Shown here piece after piece: positions 35,701-44,700 of a DNA stretch of 64,000 bases. Source of the DNA: Heterotrichella gracilis (lineage: Eukaryota > Sar > Xanthophyceae > Tribonematales > Xanthonemataceae). Position 1 is the first letter of the stretch, and every line of letters starts with the position of its first letter. The translations under genes and the position numbers were made by a program. The stretch covers positions 24,100 to 88,099 of the forward strand of contig JAULBX010017525.1 of the NCBI GenBank assembly GCA_032358255.1. Direction: 5' to 3'. The notes under the pieces were generated by a model. The model searched no databases. It saw only the letters and a program-made list of their open reading frames with translations, and was not told where the DNA came from.

Positions 35701-38700
35701 TGGTGCAATAGCTGTCCCCGACCTCACAAAATGGGCGCTGAGGGTGCTTAAGGTGCCCTGGAAGAACATGCCTATTAATATGGTGCAATTGCACCAAGGA
35801 TAATGAGCCTTGCCACCGCATAGCCACCTTGGATACCCTCAACACCCGTTGTGTCAATTCGCGGATGTCTTTTGCCCCACCTGTGCATATTGCACAACCC
35901 AGCGAGCAATCTGCCGCTGGCAAACACCGCGGTTGGCTTTTGTGCAATACAAGCAGACAGAGCAAAGGTCATCCGCAAACACGGCGGGTGTTGATGGTAC
36001 TCAATGTGCCCTGGAACGTGGGTGTTCCTGTGATGGCAGTGGTCCGCCACACCCATTGGCCTTGATTTGGCTAAGCGGATACGGGCCTCTTGGCCTATAG
36101 GTATTGTTGATATTCTCGAGAATCAGATGTGCATGACGGCATCAAAACCGACCGCAAGCATCCTGATCCCCAATTGGTCAAGGATGCGCAGGTGGCTCTA
36201 GTACCACAACTTCTAAAATGCAATACACTGAAATAGTACATGAACCCTGAATCCCATTGTAACGCAGCACAGTCCACCCTGCCCACCAGCCGCCACAAAC
36301 CTCATCTTAGGGTTGAACGCCCACCCACCTGAGTACCCGCTGTAGGCCACATACATATCCTGCAGGGACAGCTCGTACAGGATCCGGTCCCCGCCAAACC
36401 TGATGTCGTGCATCCTGATGCCCGTGTAACTGTTGAGCGACACGTGACCTTGCCAGCGCTGCCACTGAACGTTCCAACCAGCACCTGCGCAGGGGGGAAT
36501 GGGTGGTTGCTGTACGTTTACAAGCAAACCAGGAAAGTAATCCTTGTTTCATGTGGAATATTCACCGCTGATCGCATAAAACGCCTTTGAAATATGAAAT
36601 GGTAAAATTCTTTTTGTTACTTTAGGTTAGTATATCATTGGCCACCTTTGGCCATTATTTGCATTTTTGGTAGTGCACCATGGTTACTATGCTACAGGGC
36701 AATACAATACATTAAATTCTTTTATATACTTTCTGCGCACCTGTGTCAGTAGTCTGCTCCACAGTGAAGCGCCTGCCAGCAGGGTCAAATTGGCGGGGGG
36801 GCAGGTTTGAGTTCACCTCTTTCTTAAAGCCCACATTGCCTAGTAGCGTGAGCCACCCTTGACAAGCTCCTAGGACCATTTGCGTGATAAATATCATATA
36901 TATTTTTGGGTTTTTTTCTTTTTGTTTCTTGCGCACCTGTTTCAGCAGTCTGCTCCACAGTGAAGCGCCTGCCGGCAGGGTCGAATTGGCGGGGAGAGGG
37001 CTTGATGTCGGCATTTTGCGGGGGGGCATAGGGCTCGGTTTTGGCCCAATCGTAGTTGTAGTCGGGGCTGCCGTACTCGGGGGCGGAGCAAATTGTTAGA
37101 TTTCCGGCATCAAAGGCCCCCAGGAGGTCCTGCCAGGTGTTAAAGGGCCCCTGCAGCGGACAGGAAATCGTGAGAATATTTAATCGGGGATTAGGGTCCC
37201 ATTAGGGTTCTTAGGACGGGCTTTTGTAAAAAGGCAAGAAATGGCCATCCAGTCCCAGTGTATCCCAGGCCAGTGTATCTGTTGTTACAGTGTAACAACA
37301 CCTACACTGGCATTGAGCAATAAAGTGCTCTAAATTATTGCCAGTATGATACTGGCAGTATCATTGATAGTCTTAGCAAGACTGCTGCATTTAACAATCT
37401 CACCAACCAGTCGGCATGTTCCAAAGGCTCCAATATCACATTAAATTAAAATTTGATGATACACCATCACAGTAGCAAGGGTCACTGCCTGCACTTACAC
37501 CAGCAGTGCTTATATCCTTATTTTTCTCAAGGCTGACATTTTTTTTGCCAATAATGTGTGCTGCCAATCCTAGCAGGGAGGTGCCGAACCTAAAGCACAA
37601 GAATGCCTTGTCATGCTGCCAGGTGCAGTAGCAAAGTACCTCCAGCACAGGCAGCGTGATAAGGTATCATGGTGCTGAAGGTTTGGGACCTTCCATATAG
37701 GATTGGCAGCCCACATTATTGGCCACATTGGGTTAGCGCTTCACTTCAAAAGAAGTAAAGTGCTCGAACAAAAGGTCATTATTTTATATCACATCAAATT
37801 TGCCATTGAGGCAACACATACATGATAAGAAAAGAAAACAGACACCAAAGGCGTAAACCATAAAGGCGTAAACCATAAGGTATACCTCCTGCCTGCCAAC
37901 CATGTCCAGTCTTACATGGGTTTCAATGCCCCAGCCCTTGGATCGACTAGGCTCAGGGTTTAAGGTTTTGAGTGACAACCTTGTACATCAATACGGCACA
38001 TGAAGAGCGCATTCCCTATTTCAATCCTGTCCGGTGCTGGTGGGCAGCAGCTGGCCGGGCTGAAATCAGAAGGCCTCTTCATGTGGCGCCTTCCTGTACA
38101 AGGGTGTCACACAAAACCCTAAACCCTGGGATTTTAAAATTTAAAACAATTTGAATATATGTCCCTGCAGCAGGCTGAACCTAGTCAATCCAAGGGCTGG
38201 GAGACAATCAGGGGGCACCCTTGCCCATTCAGGCAACACATACAAAGCGCCTTCCGCATTTCAACGCTGCTGATAGCAGCAGGCAGGGCAGCAAGCCAGA
38301 AGGGCGTCCCTATGTGACGCCTTGATGTACAAGGGTTCCATTCAGATTCCCAAAACGATGCATCAGTTCTGGCGCAAGATTCACCAGGCACCTACTAGGC
38401 CCTCACAGCGGTCCCCCACCCCTCGCCAGGGAGCCCCCTCCCCTGTGGTACAGCCCACATTGCACGTGTGCACCCTGGGGGAAGGTGTGGTAGCACAGGT
38501 GGTGCTTGCAAAGCTTGTGCCAAAGCTGGGATGAGATTACCCTTACCTGAACGCACACACTACCCTGACTTGCTGCCATTGCGCGACGAGGGGGGTGAAA
38601 ATGACGTGGCAAGCGGGCTGTCAGTGACCGGGACTCGCCGCAACTTGCACACTGGCACTGACGGTCCATTCCCCACGTTTGACTCACCTCCTCATCGCCA

Positions 38701-41700
38701 AATGGCAGCAAGTCAGTGTGTGTGCGGAGGTAAAGCTCCCTAATGAGTCATCTCCAGGGTGTGGGTGTAGGACACGGAGTATATGACAGAAGTTATGGAT
38801 CAGGGTTTAGGGTTTAACTTAGGGGGAAGGGTGTAGACGGCGGCTAGTTCCGGCTCAAGCTGTCTTCAATACTGTTACTACCTGACCACATCTGTCAGCT
38901 TTGCCTATACTGCCCGCCTCCAGAGCCACTGGCAGTATTCAGGATTGTTCAACTTTTTGAATATCATAAGCGCTCCCCCCAATCCCCTGTTTAATTATGG
39001 CGTTATAATGCCCTTCAATTCCCTGGAAATATTTGACTCTGTACCCACCTAATTTGCAGTACTCAAAACCCTACACCCTACACCCCAAACCCTCCAATCC
39101 CCTGGAAGTGCTATCCTTTGTACCCATCTGGTAGCAGTACACCAAAACCTAACCCCTAACCCCTAACCCTTAACCCTCAAACCCCCGATCCATCGAAGTA
39201 CTATACTCTGTACCCACCTGGTTGCAGTACTCGAAGTCATATGCTGACCACTCCACCACATCCAGCGTGCTCTCATTCACCTTGAAGGATAGCGGGAGGG
39301 GCATCAGGTAGGAGCCGTCAAAGGCATCGCCCTGGGGGAAGAAACAAGTTGGTCAGCAAAATATGTAATGTGTGTGCCATAACGCACTTTATTAGCTACG
39401 CGTCCCGGGGAAAACAGCCAGATTTCTACTTAGTTACATGCATTGATCCACCGTGGATCCACCGTGGAGTCCAGCGTGATTTTTTTAACGCTAAACCATA
39501 CAATCTAAAATAGGTAAAATATTACCCATACATACCACTTGCTACTGCCACACTGCCCTGCTCCGTAACCACTGGCGGAAAGCGCTCTGGGGAAAGTAAG
39601 CCATGTATACGCAATTGCACTAGAAAAGAACACCTCCTTAACATTCACACTCACTAATAAATATCAGAACATGAAGTGAAAAATCTACCTGCCACAACTG
39701 ACACCTTCCCTCTACATAATCACTTGACACTTAACTATATAACATTAAAGCTCAAGGAGGAGGTTGCTCAAGTATATCAGCTTTGACGCCAGATTAATCT
39801 GGCTTTAAAGCTGATTAATCCGGCTTTAAAGCTAAGACACATGCGCATACTCCTCTGCAAGCTTTAAATCATACATACTGGAGTGTCTAGTGATTCTGTA
39901 GAGAAACAGTGCCAGTTGTGGCATGCCTGGCCATGCCTTAAACCAGTCATGCAAACTATGCATCATGCACCAAGGAAGTGCAATACCTAGACCTAGTTGC
40001 CACACTGGCAATAGTAGTTGTGTGGTACTGTCTCCAGTGTGGTATATGGTGGCTACTCAGTCGTGCCGCCTACCACACTGCCATACATGGCACCTTTTCC
40101 CTACATAAGGGTATAGGGTTTAGGGTTTAGTGTCTTACATATGACACTCCTCCCCTACACAAGGGTTTAGGGTTTCGGGTCTAGGGTCGTGCATATGACA
40201 CTCTCCCCCTGCACAATCCGTTGACCACCTGACAGGTACCCCGCATCACATACTATTATTATTTACATGCATTCCGACATGAAACCGGATCAGCAATTAG
40301 CCTTGCACACGCTTGCGTCACCTACTCACTTGCCCACCTCACATGTACCCTGCATCACCTACTTACCTGGGGGTAGAAATACCACTTGATGATGCTGATG
40401 CGCTGCCCCTGCTCCTCCACCACCGCTGGGAAGGGCAGGTATGCCATGGTGGTGTAGCCGCACTCTGCAGCCGTGGCATTCCCCGTTGCATTGCCGGATG
40501 GTCCGGTGGTGGTGTTGGTGGCGTAGGAGGGGATGGCGCCAGCGCCTGCAGCAAATAGAATACTTAAATAAGAAAGGAAAATAAGCGAGGGAAAAAGGGG
40601 GATTTTTTCTTTGAACCGGCAATAGCTAATTGCAAGATAATCAAATGGCAGGTAAGTACAGCAGAATGCAATCAAGCCACAATCCCCCACCTGCTGCAAA
40701 GGAGTTTGCAGCGCCCATTGCGCTCCCTGCGGGTGCAGTGGCTATGGCAGCAGCCACAGCGGTGGGGCTGGGCTGCTCTGTTGCTGGTGTGGTATATGTG
40801 GCACCGCCTGTGGAGGGTGCCTCTGCAGCAAAATGAAGCAAACATATAAATATTTTGTCATTAACATATTAAATTGTCCTAAAAACACCAACGACATCCA
40901 TGTTTTTCAAATGCGATGCACAATGAATCTCACGTAGGATTGGGAAGAACAGTGCACCCAAGAAATTGATAAAGAAGGTCAACGGGAGGCTTGTTAATCC
41001 CTCAATCAGTTTTTTCTAGTAATATCTCAGTTGTCCCTACCTGCCGCAGCAAACCCAGGGGCGCCGGTAGGTCCCGGACCCTCCAGGGCTTGCACCAGCG
41101 GAGTGGGGGATGGGGGTTGCGCAGGGGCGTAGGGGGTGGCCTCAGGTGGCGCAGGGGGAGCAAATTTGCGCCACAGATTGATTGAAAGTGGATCCCCGTA
41201 GCACACACCCCCTGTCATGTTTCGGAAGAGGTCGCGCAGCTTCCAAGCGGTCTGCGAAAACATGGTGCACTTGTTTAGGGATTTGAGGGTGTAGGACAAT
41301 AAGTGCACACCTGTCTGTGACACTTAGGATGTTTTTCCATTTCAGACAGCCTGCTTCTGCAGAGAGCCCCACTCACTTGGGATAAATGCTTTCTGTAGGC
41401 CACTTAGTATATTACTTGTCCAGTAATATGGTCTAGACTGCATGCTGGGTTAAGGATTTAATTGTTTATAATACGTTTTCATTTTGAGGTCATAGGGTTT
41501 CTCTAGGGTTTCCTTGCAGCCTCACCGGCGAGATCACTGCATCTATCCACCCGTTGGTGACGTCATCCAGGGGGTGTTTTATCCATGGCACCTCCCCTGC
41601 CACACGCAGTGCACTGACTGTGGTGGTGGCGGTGGGGTCAAGAGGAAGCGGACCAATCTGCGGCACAGGGGCCCACAATCCAAGTCAATCCACATTCAGA

Positions 41701-44700
41701 AGAGTAAAAATTAAAAAAAAAAATAACTACGCTCCTCATCTGAAGAATGAGGGCTTTGGTTGAGGAAGAGACAGAGTGGGAGAGAGCCAGCCTCGGAGGC
41801 TGGTCATTCCCTCACGTGTCCCTACCATTCCATGTTCAGACCTCTACAAGGATGTAAATCCAGGATGAGGATTCAGAGCCACTGCATACGCACCATAACC
41901 ACTCGCCAGTCAGTAAACAAAGATTCCACTGCTGTGTCGAATATTCCCACAGTGGCTTCTTACCCATCTAATACTGTTAGATGATCTAACGTCATTTTAC
42001 ATCACACGTCTGATGGACCAAATTTGGTCTTTGGCTTTGTGCCCAGACGCAACAACACACATGCACACAACAACGCCTGATTCTCATGACCATTGTTACC
42101 TGTGTAACACTTGGAATCTGTACAGATTTAAGTTTGGGTGATTCACACGATCAGTTATTGGAAATACATTGTGACAGGCTTGATACGCTTCCGCGAGTGT
42201 TACAGGTGGTTTCAGAGCTTATGGTTGGCTACATGTGTGTGGGAGGTTGAAGGCAGTATTTGACATCAGCCTTCTAAGCAGCGCATGCAAACGCTGTGGA
42301 AGATAGTATTTTCCCCAAGACATGTATATACATATGCAGTGGGTTACCCCAGGAGGAAAACGCCGCTGGTTGTGGTCCTTGCATGTGTAAACTGGTTGCC
42401 TGTCCACAACACACCGATGCGCTTTAGCAGTGACTGGGAGCATCAGCCAGGAGCCACAAACAACCCAGCACAGCCAGAGCGATCCAATGCGCCATGAACA
42501 CCAAGCCATGGACACATGCACCATAAATAAAGGCATTTTCTCCCAGGCACAAAAAACGGGCGATGCGCATTTAGGTATGCTTGCTAGCATGGGTCGTGCC
42601 AGTGCCAGTACCAGTGTGTAGATGGTAAGGAGTGCATACATATACACACATACTTGACAGAGAGTATGTGTAACGCCCCATATGATACATATATTATATT
42701 CCCAAGGACATGCACTCCCGCTAGAAAAGTAGATTAGCAATGGACCCCTATACATGCAGCGCCAGGCAAGTCTGTCTCGCCAGGACACACTGCCAGCAAT
42801 AAACCACATCTTCACGTTAGGGTTCAGTCCAAAATCCTATACTTGGAATTTATACTTTACCTTGTAGTCCATGTTGTCTGGTGGTGTCACGCTCCCCCTC
42901 ACCACCGACACACGCGCATAGCGGTCCGGGCGGGGTCCCTCCCCGTTCAAATACGCCACCGCCTCCCCCTTGGGAGGGGGCATCAGCTCGATCTTGGAGA
43001 TGTGGTCCTGGTAGGGGGTGATGGTCACAGCGTTGCCCGCGTCATCGTAGCGGGAGGTCAGAAACAGGTAGTTCTCCTGCAAAAGGGAGCAAATATATTG
43101 GTTTAAACTGGGTGTAATTATGCCTGGATGTGGTTTGGGTAGGGTGTGATGGTCACGGCGTTGCCCGCGTCATCGTAGCGCGAGGTCAGAAACAGGTAGT
43201 TCTCCTGCAAAAGGCAGTAAATATTGGGTGAGGAACAGGTATGTCTCCTGCAAAAGGGAGCAAATATTGGGTGGGGAATAGGTAGTTCTCCTGCAAAAGG
43301 GGAGCAAACATGGGTTTGAAATGGGTGTAGTTATCCCTTGTTAAAATGGCTATATATGTGTCCCCGCATGCAATGGTTGATATGTAATAGCCAGCCAAGG
43401 GTTGTGATTGTGGTTAGGGGGTGAAGGTGACGGCGTTGCCCGCGTCATCATAGCGTGAGGTCAAAAACAGGTGATTCTCCTGCGAAAGGGAGCAATTATA
43501 TAGGTTGAAACCAATGGCGGTAATTATGCCGTCTTTTATTTGCTGTAGGTCCTAGCATGCTGAGCAAGAAATAGAGAGCGGGAGGGGATTCTTACAGAGT
43601 GACTATCAGTAACAAAGGCAGTGCAGTGGTTTACAATATGAAGTTAGTTAGGACGCAGGTGAAACCTTTGCAAGCAGCCGCACTTGATGCATACACATGT
43701 GCATGGCCACAATACACCTCTAAGTGGCTCTACTGTGAGGACCACTCCTGCTGTGCAACACAGCAGCAGGAGAGACATGGCGCTGCACATGTAACACCAA
43801 GTTGAGGATGCAACAGCTACTAGATGACCTTGCGCATCAGAAGCCCTGGCAGCAGCAACTTTGACATTCACATGTCCACAACACATCCGCTACACACGCA
43901 GCAATTGTAGCTCTTGCAGGGTGCCTCAATCCCCTTTATTTTGTACCATACATGATGTTATGAGCCCTAGCCTAGGGTTTCCCCACTCATTGCAAACCCC
44001 ATGACAGCATCCACCTCATTGTCAGAGTCAAGCACCCAAACCTAGGGTTTTCTCACTCACTGCAAACCTCATGACAGCATCCACCTCGTCGCCGGTGAGC
44101 GTGTTGAAGATGCTAGTGGGAATCTCCTCATTCGCTGGCGCTTGTTCCAGCCCAGGCCCCTCGGCGCAATACCCTGAGAAGGGTTCTGCCCCAACCGGGG
44201 AGCCTGCACCTGTGACGGTGGCAAAGAGGCTTGATTAGGGTTTAGGGTTTGTTGCAGTATCCAGCCTCAATTCCTCAGCGCAATACCCTGATAAGGGTTC
44301 TGCCCCAACAGGCGAGCCTGCACTTGTGAAGGTAGCCTAGAAGGGCTTGCTATCAGGGGGGTTCATCAATGACATACAATATTTATATATGTCAATATCA
44401 ACAGTCTACAGCACCCATACTCTTGCAACATATTAGGTAACCAGAGGGTCTCAGATGGTACACGACATACTTACTTCTTACGGCAATGCATAGTGCAATT
44501 TCCTACAATATCACTCCATTTCAATGCATACATGACTTACAACGTTGTATTCATTTTAGGGGTGGTGGCTGGAAATGCATGTACTCACCTTCGGCAGTTG
44601 TTGGCCCTCCAGTGCTTGTTTGCGCCTCCGGCATGGGCTGGGTGGAGGGACTCTGTGCGGTTTTGTTGGAGGGGTGGGGCTGCTGCACCCCCGTGGCGGC

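Noticed and set aside
34556-35965. Open frames of 90-165 codons on both strands with related translations
   Set aside because: Both strands read open because the DNA is a set of foldbacks; the similarity between frames comes from the repeats, not from a gene.
42219-42815. 198-codon minus-strand open frame rich in Trp, Cys and Met
   Set aside because: It lies wholly in an amine oxidase intron, has no recognisable motif, and does not fit the enzyme family. Its length is within what chance allows in 64 kb.
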